Shown here in pieces: positions 16,398 to 25,563 of a stretch of 64,000 bases of DNA (within the stretch, counting starts at the first letter, position 1; every line of letters begins with the position of its first letter). Under the pieces are notes generated by a model. The model saw only the letters and a list, made by a program, of their open reading frames with translations, made no database searches and was not told the origin of the DNA. Origin of the DNA: Pseudomonas fluorescens (GTDB taxonomy: Bacteria; Pseudomonadota; Gammaproteobacteria; Pseudomonadales; Pseudomonadaceae); contig NZ_CABVHY010000026.1 of the NCBI RefSeq assembly GCF_902497875.1, forward strand, positions 1 to 64,000. The letters run 5' to 3'. A program made the position numbers and the translations under genes.

Positions 16398-17846
16398 ATG
16401 AGCCACATGCCGATTGATGAACCCGACACCGCTTGCGAGGCTACCTATAGCCCCACAAACAAGGACCCGGGTTTGTACTCAGCCACTCAAGAAATGGGCG
16501 TGCATGACATTCTTGAAGCCCTGCCCGAGGCCGTTTACACCACGGACGCGAGGGGGCTGATCACTTTTTTCAATACCGCCGCGATTTCTCTATGGGGAGT
16601 TACTCCCAAACTTGGGGAAAGCGAGTTTTGCGGTTCCTGGAAGCTCTATTGGCCTGACGGCACTCCCCTGCCCCACGCCGAATGCCCAATGGCCATAGCG
16701 TTAAAGGAAAGACGCCCGGTCAGAGGGCTTGAGGCCATTGCAGAGCGCCCGGATGGCACGCGTATTCGCTTTCGGGCGTACCCCTCGCCGATCTTCGATG
16801 CGACTGGAAATCTCATCGGCGCCGTTAACATGCTGGTCGATCTCAGCGACCAGGAGATCGCCGACGAAGCCGCGCGCCGACATGATGCGATTGTCGAATC
16901 CTCCGACGATGCCATTGTTGCCAAGGACCTGAACGGGACGATTATCAACTGGAACAGTGGAGCCCAGCGACTCTTCGGTTATACGGCCGAAGAGGCCATC
17001 GGCAAACCGGTTGCCATGCTGATTCCCGCTGATCGACAAGATGAAGAACCAGGCATATTGGAACGCATCCGTCGAGGCGAGCGCATCGAGCATTATGAAA
17101 CCATCAGACGCCGCAAGGACGGCAGCCTTGTCGAGATATCCCTGGCCATCTCACCCATCAGAAACCGCGAGGGTCGGATCATCGGCGCGGCCAAGATCGC
17201 CCGCGACATCACTGAACGCCGACAGGCAGAAGAACAGAAAAATCTGCTCATCAAAGAAATGGATCACCGGGTAAAAAATCTGTTTGCGCTGGCTAACAGC
17301 GTTGTCTCGCTGAGCGCCCGTTCGGCCACGACGCCCGCGGAACTCGCCTCCGCCGTTTGTGCGCGGCTGAACGCATTGGCACGCTCGCACGCGCTGACCA
17401 TCGCCCATGGTTTGAACAGCGAGCAGCCAACGACCTTACATACGCTGATTCAAACGATCGTCGCGCCTTATGCAGGTGGAGACGACAACTGCCAATCCCG
17501 CGCATTCGTTACCGGCCCGGACATCTCGATTGCCGGTAGTGCGGTAACGAGCTTCGCGCTGCTGTTGCATGAGTTCGCAACAAACGCTGCAAAATATGGC
17601 GCACTCTCCTCGTCCGAAGGTTTTCTGGATATCTCCTGCAGCGAAAGCGGGGATCTGTTTACCCTTGAGTGGAGCGAAAGAAACGGGCCGGTGATTGACC
17701 AGGTACCCGATGGTGTTGGTTTTGGCTCTCTGCTCGCCAAGGCGACCGTACGTGGTCAGCTTGGCGGCGAGATTTCCCGTGACTGGAAGCGCGAGGGACT
17801 GACGATCAGGCTGGTGGTTGCCAAAAGTTCCTTTGGCACCCAATAG
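16398..17846 (+). CDS. PAS-PAS HWE/HisKA_2-type sensor histidine kinase
   Basis: A 482-aa soluble kinase. Residues about 35-150 and 163-275 are PAS domains; the second contains DDAIVAKDLNGTIINWN and ends in the PAC motif REGRIIGAAKIARDITERR. The phospho-acceptor box is EMDHRVKN with His290. The ATPase part has HEFATNAAKYGALS and LEWSERNGP, whose W-x-E defines HWE kinases. This family often senses light, oxygen or redox, or acts on single-domain regulators. No membrane helices and no response regulator gene next to it. I chose ATG 16398 with GGAG upstream; a GTG at 16347 is in frame. Confidence 0.88.
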   Translation: MSHMPIDEPDTACEATYSPTNKDPGLYSATQEMGVHDILEALPEAVYTTDARGLITFFNTAAISLWGVTPKLGESEFCGSWKLYWPDGTPLPHAECPMAIALKERRPVRGLEAIAERPDGTRIRFRAYPSPIFDATGNLIGAVNMLVDLSDQEIADEAARRHDAIVESSDDAIVAKDLNGTIINWNSGAQRLFGYTAEEAIGKPVAMLIPADRQDEEPGILERIRRGERIEHYETIRRRKDGSLVEISLAISPIRNREGRIIGAAKIARDITERRQAEEQKNLLIKEMDHRVKNLFALANSVVSLSARSATTPAELASAVCARLNALARSHALTIAHGLNSEQPTTLHTLIQTIVAPYAGGDDNCQSRAFVTGPDISIAGSAVTSFALLLHEFATNAAKYGALSSSEGFLDISCSESGDLFTLEWSERNGPVIDQVPDGVGFGSLLAKATVRGQLGGEISRDWKREGLTIRLVVAKSSFGTQ

Positions 17847-17870
17847 GCGTGCCGAAAGAACACGGGTTGA

Positions 17871-18653
17871 TCACTCGCCGTAGATATCGAAATCGAAATA
17901 CTTCTGGCGAATCCTGTCGTAGGTACCATTGGCACGAATCGTCGCCAATGCCTGGTTGAAACGGCCTGCCAGCGGATCGTCCTTGCGCACCGCGATCCCG
18001 ATACCGGTGCCGAAGAATTGCTCTTCGGTGAAATTCGGGCCGACGAATTCAAATTCACGCCCTTCTGGCCGCTTCAACAGGCTTTCATCGATCACCACCG
18101 AACTGGCCATGGTCGCATCCAGTCGCCCGCCCAAAAGATCGAGGAACACTTCATTCTGTGAACCGTAGCGGATCACTTCGGCACCGGCCGGGGCGAATTT
18201 CTCGGTGACGTAGCGATCGAAGTTGGTCGCGCGCTGGACACCGATCCGCTTGCCTTTGAGCTGAGCTGGAAGGTTGCTGATGCCGCTGCCTTTCTTGAAC
18301 ACCAGACGCGCCGGAATACGGTAATAGCGATCAGTGAAATCGACCGATTTCAGACGCTCGGGGGTGATCGATACCGAAGAAATCACCGCATCGACTTTCT
18401 TCACCTTGAGTGCGGGAATCAACCCGTCAAACTCTTGTTCCTGCCACAGGCACTGGACTTTCATCTCGGCGCACAGCGCCTGGCCGATGTCGTAGTCGAA
18501 TCCGACGATGGTGTTGTCCGGGGTTTTCGAAGCGAACGGTGGGTAGGCCGCCTCGATGCCCAGGCGCAGGGTTTGTTCTGCCGCCTGCAGGCTGGCGCCA
18601 AACGCCAGCAAGGAGACAAGGCCGACTTTCAATACAGCGCGTTTTACGTTCAT
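17871..18653 (-). CDS. Amino-acid ABC transporter periplasmic binding protein
   Basis: A 260-aa family 3 solute-binding protein. A signal peptide ends near LQAAEQ. The mature start EQTLRLGIEAAYPPFASKTP and the signature NTIVGFDYDIGQALCAEMKVQC are those of lysine/arginine/ornithine/histidine/octopine receptors. GGAGCTATGA precedes the ATG. No permease or ATPase gene follows, so it would need partners elsewhere. It lies just downstream of the oxidase operon ending at 18816, in the same direction, suggesting it supplies the substrate of that enzyme. Ligand not determined. Confidence 0.88.
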   Translation of the reverse strand: MNVKRAVLKVGLVSLLAFGASLQAAEQTLRLGIEAAYPPFASKTPDNTIVGFDYDIGQALCAEMKVQCLWQEQEFDGLIPALKVKKVDAVISSVSITPERLKSVDFTDRYYRIPARLVFKKGSGISNLPAQLKGKRIGVQRATNFDRYVTEKFAPAGAEVIRYGSQNEVFLDLLGGRLDATMASSVVIDESLLKRPEGREFEFVGPNFTEEQFFGTGIGIAVRKDDPLAGRFNQALATIRANGTYDRIRQKYFDFDIYGE

Positions 18654-18815
18654 TCATAGCTCCGGATGCGATGTTGTTGATTTCGGGCGCTCCGCAAAGG
18701 AAGGCGTCCGTTATGGCAGCAGCAATGTGAACAAGCGGGAGCGGCGACTCTGGCGGCCGTCTGCTCCGTCGCTACGCAAGGCCTGATCGAGCGCAGCGGT
18801 TACCCCAGGATGGGG

Positions 18816-19169
18816 TCAGAGCGCGGCGGTCACGATCAACTCCAGCAGGATCTGCGGGTCATCGAACATCACCTGGGCCGTGGCCCGTGCCGGCATTTGC
18901 CCGGCATCGGCCCAGGCACTCCAGGTTTCATTCATGCCGGCGACATCGGCGCGCATGTCTTTCATCCAGATCTGCACGCTGAGCAGCCGGCTCTTGTTAC
19001 TGCCAGATGCCTCCAACAACTCATCGACCCGCTGCAGCACCTGTCGGGTCTGGCCGCGGATGTCCTGGCTGCAATCGGCGGCGACGATGCCGCTGAGCCA
19101 GACCACGCCGTTATGCACGACACTGCGGCTCAGGCGTGGATTGCTCTCGATGCGTTGAATACTGCTCAT
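18816..19169 (-). CDS. RidA/YjgF-family enamine/imine deaminase
   Basis: A 117-aa RidA-like protein that hydrolyses reactive enamine/imine intermediates to keto acids and ammonia. Visible features are RSVVHNGVVWLSGIVAAD near the N-terminus and QIWMKDMRADVAGMNE in the middle; ARATAQV takes the place of the usual arginine region. I chose the ATG at 19169, overlapping the preceding stop as ATGA and preceded by AGGAG; upstream extension would overlap the oxidoreductase. In this operon it probably clears the imine made by the FAD dehydrogenase. Confidence 0.88.
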   Translation of the reverse strand: MSSIQRIESNPRLSRSVVHNGVVWLSGIVAADCSQDIRGQTRQVLQRVDELLEASGSNKSRLLSVQIWMKDMRADVAGMNETWSAWADAGQMPARATAQVMFDDPQILLELIVTAAL

Positions 19170-20566
19170 AAGTGCTCCTGGGTCAAGGGTTTCTCGGTGG
19201 CCAATTGGCCAAGGGTGATGGGTTTGAGCGGCGACCGTATGCGGTAGTACCCGACCTCCGCGGCCGGTACCTGACGATGTTCGGCAATGATTTCGGTGAC
19301 GCTCAGACCGCACAGACGGCCCTGACAAGGCCCCATGCCGCAACGGCCGAACGCCTTGGTCTGATTGGGCCCCAGACAGCCAAGCTCGACGTAGTGACGA
19401 ATCGCGCCGGCGCTGACCTCTTCGCAACGACAGACAATCACCTCGTTGGCCGGAATGCGGTTTTGCTGTTGCGGGCGGTACAGCGCATCGATCAGCGGCC
19501 GTGCGGCACGCTGGCGGCGCAGGGCTTTTCGGTAAGGCTTGGCGAGTTGTTGCAACTGTTGCGCGTCAATGTTTCCAAGCTTTGCGACAACCGCCAGCGC
19601 TGCCAGGCGGCCTTCGAGCTGCGCCACCTGGGCGCCGCCGATCGCACCACTGTCACCGGCGATAAAAATCCCTGGCAGGCTGGTTTCGCCCCAGCGGTTA
19701 CGGCGGGTGATCCAGCACAGTTGTTGTTCGTTCCAGTCATGTTCGGCGCGCAACGACCAACTGATCTGGGTGTTGGGCACCACGCCTTGATGCAGCAAAA
19801 CCCGCGTGGCGGGAATGTTCCAGCGGCAACCGTTGCTGTCGAAACTCAGGGAGTGGGCCTGTGCCTGGCCCTCGACCAGCAGATTCCGGGCATCACGAAA
19901 ATGCCTGATACCGGCGCGCTTCAATTCGGCAAGCAAGCCCAACCCCTTGAGCAGCTCGCGCCAGCCACGCAGTGCTCTGGGGACTTTGCGCCAGGCACGT
20001 GCCAGATCGCCCCGCCCGCTGGTGTCCACCAGGGCTTCGAGGGTGATGCCGGCGCGCAGGTATTGCACCGCAAGCAGGTACAACAAGGGACCGCAGCCGG
20101 CCAGCACCACTGGCCCGCCCGGCACCAGCGCGGCGCTTTTGAGCAGGATCTGCCCGGCTCCGGCGGTCATGACGCCGGGCAAGGTCCAGCCCGGGATAGG
20201 CATCGGTCGTTCGAACGCACCGGTGGCGATCAACACATGACGTCCTTGCAAGACCTCAGCGCGGCCATCGATCAGGTAATGCACTTGACGCTGTGGCGTG
20301 ACCTGCCAGATCGCCGCATTGGCCAGATAACGTGCCCCGCACTGGAGGAACGCCGCAGCGAGCCCGGCGCCTGCTTCATAGTCTTCACCCAAGACGCTGC
20401 GGCTGCGCGGATCGGCCTGCAGGACATTACGATAGATCTGACCGCCGGGGCCGGGCTGTTCATCCAGCACCACCACCGAAAGCCCCTGTCGCGTGGCTTC
20501 AAGGGCTGCGCTCATGCCCGCCGGGCCGGCGCCGATCACGATCAGGTCGACCGTCTGGTTATTCAT
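19166..20566 (-). CDS. FAD/NAD(P)-binding dehydrogenase subunit with BFD-type Fe-S domain (HcnB/OoxA-like)
   Basis: A 466-aa flavoprotein. DLIVIGAGPAGMSAALEA at the N-terminus is the FAD dinucleotide fold and GPGGQIYRNV follows. A second dinucleotide site is VLAGCGPLLYLLAVQYL. The C-terminus VIVCRCEEVSAGAIRHYV, with FGRCGMGPCQGRLCG, is a BFD-like 2Fe-2S domain. It is the middle subunit of heterotrimeric opine, glycine (HcnABC) or hydroxyproline-type dehydrogenases. Start chosen at 20566, after GAGGAGGGC, within the end of the 2Fe-2S subunit gene. Confidence 0.88.
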   Translation of the reverse strand: MNNQTVDLIVIGAGPAGMSAALEATRQGLSVVVLDEQPGPGGQIYRNVLQADPRSRSVLGEDYEAGAGLAAAFLQCGARYLANAAIWQVTPQRQVHYLIDGRAEVLQGRHVLIATGAFERPMPIPGWTLPGVMTAGAGQILLKSAALVPGGPVVLAGCGPLLYLLAVQYLRAGITLEALVDTSGRGDLARAWRKVPRALRGWRELLKGLGLLAELKRAGIRHFRDARNLLVEGQAQAHSLSFDSNGCRWNIPATRVLLHQGVVPNTQISWSLRAEHDWNEQQLCWITRRNRWGETSLPGIFIAGDSGAIGGAQVAQLEGRLAALAVVAKLGNIDAQQLQQLAKPYRKALRRQRAARPLIDALYRPQQQNRIPANEVIVCRCEEVSAGAIRHYVELGCLGPNQTKAFGRCGMGPCQGRLCGLSVTEIIAEHRQVPAAEVGYYRIRSPLKPITLGQLATEKPLTQEHL

Positions 20567-20897
20567 CAGCGCCCTCCTCGCCGTGGTCACCGACCCGCAC
20601 ATCGCGGGCGCCGCGCTGGCGACGCACACGCATACCCGCTCGAACCGGCAGCAGGCAGGCCTGGCAATTGGCTTGGCCATCCACCTCGACCAGACACTCG
20701 AAGCACACGCCCATCATGCAATAGGGCGCACCGGGCCTGCCGTTGACCGCGCTTTCGCGGGTGTGAGTGACGCCACTGAGCAGTAATGCGGCGGCCAGGG
20801 AAATGCCAGCAGGAACCGACAAAAACGCGCCTTCGAATTCGATCAATACGGATTTATCCGCCGGGCCCAAGGCCCGAAACAGGCTGTCAGCCGGCAT
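20559..20897 (-). CDS. Small 2Fe-2S ferredoxin-like subunit (HcnA-like)
   Basis: A 112-aa protein with the compact 2Fe-2S fold of HcnA/SoxA-type subunits. The cluster cysteines are in PYCMMGVCFECLVEVDGQANCQAC (Cx4Cx2C, then two further Cys). It begins MPADSLFRALG; the start at 20897 overlaps the end of the DAO-type gene. It passes electrons between the flavin subunits. Confidence 0.87.
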   Translation of the reverse strand: MPADSLFRALGPADKSVLIEFEGAFLSVPAGISLAAALLLSGVTHTRESAVNGRPGAPYCMMGVCFECLVEVDGQANCQACLLPVRAGMRVRRQRGARDVRVGDHGEEGADE

Positions 20898-22011
20898 GGC
20901 ACACCTCTTTCTTTTGACTGAAGCGCTGCAGGCTGAAAGGCAGCACAGCCGGATCGTCGAATTCACCGGCAATCCACGGTGCCAGGCGCAAGGCGTGGAT
21001 CGCCGCCAGGGTCACGCCGCTGTGGCAACTGACCACAAAGGCTCCGGGGCAGGCTTGCGATGCTTCATAGATCGGAAAACCATCGGCACTCAACACCCGT
21101 AGCGCACCCCAGGCCCGCACCAGGCGCACCTGGTCCAACTGCGGAAAGCACTGCACCGCACGCCGGGCGATATCGGCCATCACGGCGCTGCTGGTGCCAT
21201 CGTCGAAACCCAAAGACTCATGGGAGTCGCCCAATTGCACCGTGCCTTCATCGGTCTGTCGCACGTAAGTGGTGGGGTAATGCAGAAAAGGTTTGAGTCG
21301 CTCAGTGACCAGGATTTGCCCCCGATTGGGATGCACCGGCACGTCCATGCCCAGCTGCGCGCCCAGCTGGCGATTGCCAAGCCCTGCGGCCAGCACAATC
21401 TGCCCGGCGTACCAGCGCTGCTCACCGGCCTGTAGCTCGAAGCCCGAGGCAAATTGGCCAATGACGCTGACCCGGTGGCCGTTGATGATCTTCACTCCGC
21501 GCATCCGGCAAGCGGCATACAGAGCCCGCAACAATTTCAGCGGATTGACGTGCCCGTCCATGGGCGAGTAACAGCCACCGACCACGCTCGGCCCCACGCC
21601 AGGCAAGCGGGCGCGCAATTGTGCCGAGTCCAGCAGTTCGAAGGGGTAATCGCCCGCCAAGGCTTCGCGCAGCCAAAGCAGTCGGCGGCTTTCTTCGGCC
21701 ATTTCATCGTCAGTCAGGCACAGCTGGAACCCGCCGGACTGGCGCAGATGAACGTCAATCCCGGTGTCTGCCTGCAACGACGCTTCGAGCCGTGGCCACA
21801 GCGCCACCGATTCGCGAGTCCATTGCGCGTATGGACTCATCCCATAGCCCTTGCCCTGGACCCACAACAGGCCGAAGTTGCCGCGCGCGGCGCGAAAAGC
21901 GTCGTCACCTTCATCCAGGACGCTGACCTGGCGCCCGAGCAAAGCCAGTCCATAAGCGATGGACATACCCACCAGACCACCGCCGACGATAATCACATCA
22001 GGTTTTTGCAT
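20887..22011 (-). CDS. FAD-dependent amine/D-amino acid oxidase-type catalytic subunit (HcnC/OoxB-like)
   Basis: A 374-aa DAO-superfamily flavoprotein. PDVIIVGGGLVGMSIAYGLA is the FAD site, and the C-terminal FVVSCHSGVTLAAIHALRLAPWI is the usual FAD-closing motif. It is the first gene of a four-gene operon with overlapping ends: DAO, 2Fe-2S, FAD/NAD(P), RidA. It would catalyse oxidation of a secondary or primary amine (opine, D-amino acid, imino acid) to an imine. Which substrate is open; the adjacent octopine/arginine-type receptor favours an opine or basic amino acid. Confidence 0.88.
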   Translation of the reverse strand: MQKPDVIIVGGGLVGMSIAYGLALLGRQVSVLDEGDDAFRAARGNFGLLWVQGKGYGMSPYAQWTRESVALWPRLEASLQADTGIDVHLRQSGGFQLCLTDDEMAEESRRLLWLREALAGDYPFELLDSAQLRARLPGVGPSVVGGCYSPMDGHVNPLKLLRALYAACRMRGVKIINGHRVSVIGQFASGFELQAGEQRWYAGQIVLAAGLGNRQLGAQLGMDVPVHPNRGQILVTERLKPFLHYPTTYVRQTDEGTVQLGDSHESLGFDDGTSSAVMADIARRAVQCFPQLDQVRLVRAWGALRVLSADGFPIYEASQACPGAFVVSCHSGVTLAAIHALRLAPWIAGEFDDPAVLPFSLQRFSQKKEVCHAG

Positions 22012-22180
22012 GAGTCCCGTTGTCGCTCGTTCAACGCTGAAGAATCACCTGCAGCGCAGGCACCCAGCTTGGAGAATCTTGATAGAGAAGATCCTAGAGA
22101 GCTGACAGCGCATTGAAAAATGCTTTATTTTGGTAAGCCCATGTCTTTTTGTTATGGATTTTTTGAAGGAACCCCCCGCC

Positions 22181-23086
22181 ATGAATCTTCGTCAGCTGGA
22201 AGCCTTTCGCGCGGTGATTCTGGGCCAGACCGTGACCCGCGCCGCTGAAATGCTGCACATCTCGCAACCGGCGGCGACGCGACTGATTGCCAGCCTCGAG
22301 GAGGACATCGGTTTCAGCTTGTTTGACCGGATCAAAGGCCGGCTACAGCCGACCCCCGAGGCCATGACGCTGTATCAGGAAGTGCAACGCTCACTGATCG
22401 GGGTCGAAACCATTGCCCGAACGGCCCAGGACATTCGCAGTTTAAAACGTGGTTCACTGCACATCGCCTGCGCACCGGCCATGGGCTTGTCGTTCCTGCC
22501 ACGGGCCATCGCCGCGTTCATGGCCGAGCATGATCAGGTGCAGATATCGCTGGTGGTGCATTCATCGCGGGCGGTGGTGGATCTGGTGGTCGGCCAGCGC
22601 TGCGATCTGGGTATCATCGTGCTGCCCAATACCTACCCCAGCCCACGCGCAGAGCAACTGTTGGCCACTCGCATGCTCTGCGCGCTGCCGGCCGGCCATC
22701 GTTTACAAGGCAAGACCACGATCGTCCCGGAAGACCTGCACGGCGAGGCGTTTATTTCCTACCCGCAATCCATCGGTTCGCGCCAACACATCGACGCGAT
22801 ATTTGCCGCCCATGGGGTCGAGCGCGAACTGCGCCTGGAGACCCAGCTGTCGCTGCCGATGTGCGCGTTTGTCGAACAGGGCCTGGGGGTGGCGCTGGTC
22901 GATGCCATCAGCGCGGTCGAGTACCGCGGCAGTGGCATCCTGTTCAGAGCGTTCGAACCGGCGATCGAAATGGACTTCAGCATGCTGTTGCCGGTTCAGG
23001 GGCCGGTGTCGAAACTGCACATCAGCTTTCTCGAACACATGCAGCAGTTCATTGCCCGGCAGATTCCTGCGGCTTACCGCTTTTAG
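22181..23086 (+). CDS. LysR-family transcriptional regulator
   Basis: A 301-aa regulator with an N-terminal winged helix (MNLRQLEAFRAVILGQTVTRAAE, then ISQPAATRLI) and a C-terminal ligand-binding domain. The start at 22181 matches the family N-terminus and follows GAAGGAACC; an in-frame TTG at 22130 is less likely. It is divergent from the oxidase operon, with 169 bases between, the usual layout for a LysR protein controlling its neighbour. It resembles the regulators of opine/octopine catabolism in layout. Its end is convergent with the aldehyde dehydrogenase gene. Confidence 0.9.
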   Translation: MNLRQLEAFRAVILGQTVTRAAEMLHISQPAATRLIASLEEDIGFSLFDRIKGRLQPTPEAMTLYQEVQRSLIGVETIARTAQDIRSLKRGSLHIACAPAMGLSFLPRAIAAFMAEHDQVQISLVVHSSRAVVDLVVGQRCDLGIIVLPNTYPSPRAEQLLATRMLCALPAGHRLQGKTTIVPEDLHGEAFISYPQSIGSRQHIDAIFAAHGVERELRLETQLSLPMCAFVEQGLGVALVDAISAVEYRGSGILFRAFEPAIEMDFSMLLPVQGPVSKLHISFLEHMQQFIARQIPAAYRF

Positions 23087-23093
23087 CCCCTCG

Positions 23094-24572
23094 CTATTTC
23101 AGGTACCAGCCCCAGGGCCCGCCGATGTATTGCGTGATCTGCTTGGTCTCCAGGTAATTGTTGTAACCCCATTCACCCAGTTCTCGACCAATACCGCTCT
23201 GTTTATAGCCGCCCCAGGGCGCCTCGACGAATGTCGGCTGCGAGCAGTTGACCCAGACAATCCCGGCACGCAAGCGCCGAGCGACTCGCTGGCAGCGCAC
23301 AAGATCTTGCGACATCACGGCCGCGGCGAGGCCGAACGGTGAGTCGTTGGCCTGGCGCAAGGCTTCGTCTTCGCCGTCGAAGGCCCGCAGGCAAACCACC
23401 GGACCGAAGATTTCCTCGCGCCATACCGAACTGTGTTCCGGCACGTCGGCGAAGATCGCCGGGGTCAAGTAATAGCCCTTGTGCAGATGCCCGGGGCGAG
23501 TCCCGCCATAAACCAGTCGCGCGCCCTCCTCCTGGCCTTGGGCAATGGCCGCGAGCACCTTGTCCAGTTGTCCCTGGCTGACCAGCGGCCCGAGCAGCAC
23601 GCCGTCCTCGAAACCCTGGCCGATACGAATCCGTGCTGTGGCCTCGATCAACCTCTCGAGCAACGCCGGATACAACGCCCGTTCCACCAGTACCCGTGAA
23701 GTGGCCGAACAGACCTGCCCCTGATTCCAGAAAATGCCGAACATGATCCATTCCACCGCTGCGTCCAGATCGCTGTCGGCAAAGATCACCAGGGGCGATT
23801 TGCCGCCCAGCTCCAGGCTGATGTTTTTGATCTCGGCAGCGGCCGCCTGCATGATCCGGCGGCCGGTGGGCACACTGCCGGTGAAGGCGATCTTGTCCAC
23901 CTCCGGGTGCTCCGCCAGCGGCGCTCCGGCATCGGGTCCCAGGCCACTGACGACATTCAGTACGCCGGCCGGCAAGCCTGCCTGATGGGCGATGGCGGCC
24001 AGCTCAAGGGCCGTGAGCGGCGTCAGTTCCGAAGGTTTGAGTACCAGGGTGCAGCCGGTCGCCAAGGCCGGCGCGACTTTCCAGGACGCCATCAACATCG
24101 GGAAATTCCACGGAATGATCGCGGCCACCACCCCGACCGGCTCCTTGATCCCCGCGCAACTGAAACGCTCGTCCGCCAGCGCGATGGGCTGCTCCGGTTG
24201 CTGGTCCGAGGCTTCGGCCAGATCGGCATAGAACTCGAAACAACCCGCCGTATCGGCGATGTCCCATAGGGCTTCCGGCAAAGGCTTGCCGTTGTCGCGC
24301 ACCTCAAGGGCCGCCAGTTCATCCTGCCGGGCCCGAATGCCTTCGGCGATCCGCCGCAACACCACCGCCCGCTGTGCACCCGACCAGCGTGGCCAGTCAC
24401 CTTGGTCAAAGGCCTTGCGGGCCGCCGCGACGGCCAGGTCGATGTCTTCAGCGGTGGCCGCCGCGACACGGGCCAGAAGGCTTTCGTCGCTCGGATCGAA
24501 GGTGTCGAATCGACCGTTGTGCACCGGGGCGACCCATTCGCCACCGATATAAAGCTGTTCATAGTCACCCAT
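23094..24572 (-). CDS. NAD(P)-dependent aldehyde dehydrogenase (ALDH 1)
   Basis: A 492-aa aldehyde dehydrogenase. NAD-binding IIPWNFPMLMASWKVAPAL, the general base Glu in SLELGGKSPLVIF, and the nucleophile Cys in NQGQVCSATSRVLVE are all present; the C-terminal EAPWGGYKQSGIGRELG is typical of betaine/aminoaldehyde-type enzymes. It is the last gene of the long operon starting at 34187, and its start overlaps the stop of the nucleotidyltransferase gene. It probably oxidises the aldehyde made by the locus's amine oxidase. Confidence 0.93.
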   Translation of the reverse strand: MGDYEQLYIGGEWVAPVHNGRFDTFDPSDESLLARVAAATAEDIDLAVAAARKAFDQGDWPRWSGAQRAVVLRRIAEGIRARQDELAALEVRDNGKPLPEALWDIADTAGCFEFYADLAEASDQQPEQPIALADERFSCAGIKEPVGVVAAIIPWNFPMLMASWKVAPALATGCTLVLKPSELTPLTALELAAIAHQAGLPAGVLNVVSGLGPDAGAPLAEHPEVDKIAFTGSVPTGRRIMQAAAAEIKNISLELGGKSPLVIFADSDLDAAVEWIMFGIFWNQGQVCSATSRVLVERALYPALLERLIEATARIRIGQGFEDGVLLGPLVSQGQLDKVLAAIAQGQEEGARLVYGGTRPGHLHKGYYLTPAIFADVPEHSSVWREEIFGPVVCLRAFDGEDEALRQANDSPFGLAAAVMSQDLVRCQRVARRLRAGIVWVNCSQPTFVEAPWGGYKQSGIGRELGEWGYNNYLETKQITQYIGGPWGWYLK

Positions 24573-25530
24573 GGCAAACTCCCTCTATAAGTGCCCGCTC
24601 CAGACGGACGTTTTCCAGCCGACTGAAGGCATCGATCCGCACCCCTTGGCCGACGCTCACTCCAGGACCGAACACCACGCACGGCTCGACCCGGACATCG
24701 GCCGCCAACTGCGTGTCGGCGCTGAAGAACACGGTGTCCGCCGCCACCAGGCTGACGCCGGCCTGCAGCATTGCCCGGCGTCGACGCTGCTGGAATACCT
24801 GTTCGGCGGCGTGCAACTGCTCACGGTCGTTGACCCCGAGCACTTCCTCTTCGGCCACTGCCACCGCTGTCACCGGCAATCCGGCGGTAACGGCCAGCGC
24901 CACGGCGTCCGTGAGGTAGTACTCGCCTTGGGCATTATCATTGCCGATCTGTTCCAGCAGCCAGAGACAGCTGTCGGCGCGCAACCCCATCACCCCGCCA
25001 TTGCAGAAATCGACTTCAAGCTCTTGCGGGCTGGCGTCCTTGGCCTCGCGGATCGCCAATAGCCGGCCGTCCTCGACCAGCAAGCGTCCATAAGGGCCTG
25101 GCCGGGCGCTATGAAAGCCGGCCACGGCCACCGCCGCGCCATCGACCAGGGCCTGGCGCAACCGCTCCAGGGTCGTTGCGCTGATCAACGGCGAATCACC
25201 GAACAGCACCAGCACGCAGCCCTGCTCCAACGCTTGCAAAGCCGGTCGCGCCGCCAGCAGCGCATGGGCGGTACCGAGCCGCTCATGCTGGATAAATAGC
25301 TGCGTGCCCGGTGCCAGTTGATGAACGTAGTCGGCAACCTCGCCACTGTCCGCCCCCAACACCACCGCCAGACGTTCGATGCCAGCATCCTGAACGGCGG
25401 CCAGTACATGCCCCAGCAACGGCCGGTTGCCCACCGGGTGCATGACCTTCGGCAGCGCCGAACACATGCGGGTGCCCTGCCCGGCGGCCAGTATCACCGC
25501 GAGGGACGGCCACGAAAAATGATCGCTCAT
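24565..25530 (-). CDS. Sugar-1-phosphate nucleotidyltransferase (GlmU/MurU-like)
   Basis: A 321-aa protein whose N-terminal 230 residues match the pyrophosphorylase domain of GlmU: LAVILAAGQGTRMCSALPKVMHPVG, the base-binding IQHERLGTAHALLAA, FGDSPLI and EYYLTDAV. A short hexapeptide-like stretch (RVEPCVVFGPGVSVGQGVRIDAF) follows, far shorter than the full left-handed helix acetyltransferase domain of GlmU, so this is not the housekeeping enzyme. It should make a UDP- (or other NDP-) sugar from a sugar-1-phosphate. Its place beside an AmgK-like kinase and a glycosyltransferase suggests it feeds the latter. The donor sugar is unknown. Confidence 0.85.
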   Translation of the reverse strand: MSDHFSWPSLAVILAAGQGTRMCSALPKVMHPVGNRPLLGHVLAAVQDAGIERLAVVLGADSGEVADYVHQLAPGTQLFIQHERLGTAHALLAARPALQALEQGCVLVLFGDSPLISATTLERLRQALVDGAAVAVAGFHSARPGPYGRLLVEDGRLLAIREAKDASPQELEVDFCNGGVMGLRADSCLWLLEQIGNDNAQGEYYLTDAVALAVTAGLPVTAVAVAEEEVLGVNDREQLHAAEQVFQQRRRRAMLQAGVSLVAADTVFFSADTQLAADVRVEPCVVFGPGVSVGQGVRIDAFSRLENVRLERALIEGVCHG

Positions 25531-25563
25531 GCTGTCTTCCTGTTTCGTCCAAGGGAGCGTGGA

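Noticed and set aside
19172..20746. A 524-codon plus-strand frame opposite the FAD dehydrogenase gene
   Set aside because: Antisense shadow. The minus-strand product has FAD and Fe-S motifs.
18816..22011. Naming the operon hcnABC (hydrogen cyanide synthase)
   Set aside because: Subunit layout is shared with opine and hydroxyproline dehydrogenases. RidA and an amino-acid receptor in the operon, plus the LysR regulator, do not point to cyanide synthesis.
24565..25530. Housekeeping glmU
   Set aside because: The C-terminal acetyltransferase domain is nearly absent, and housekeeping glmU normally sits near the atp operon.
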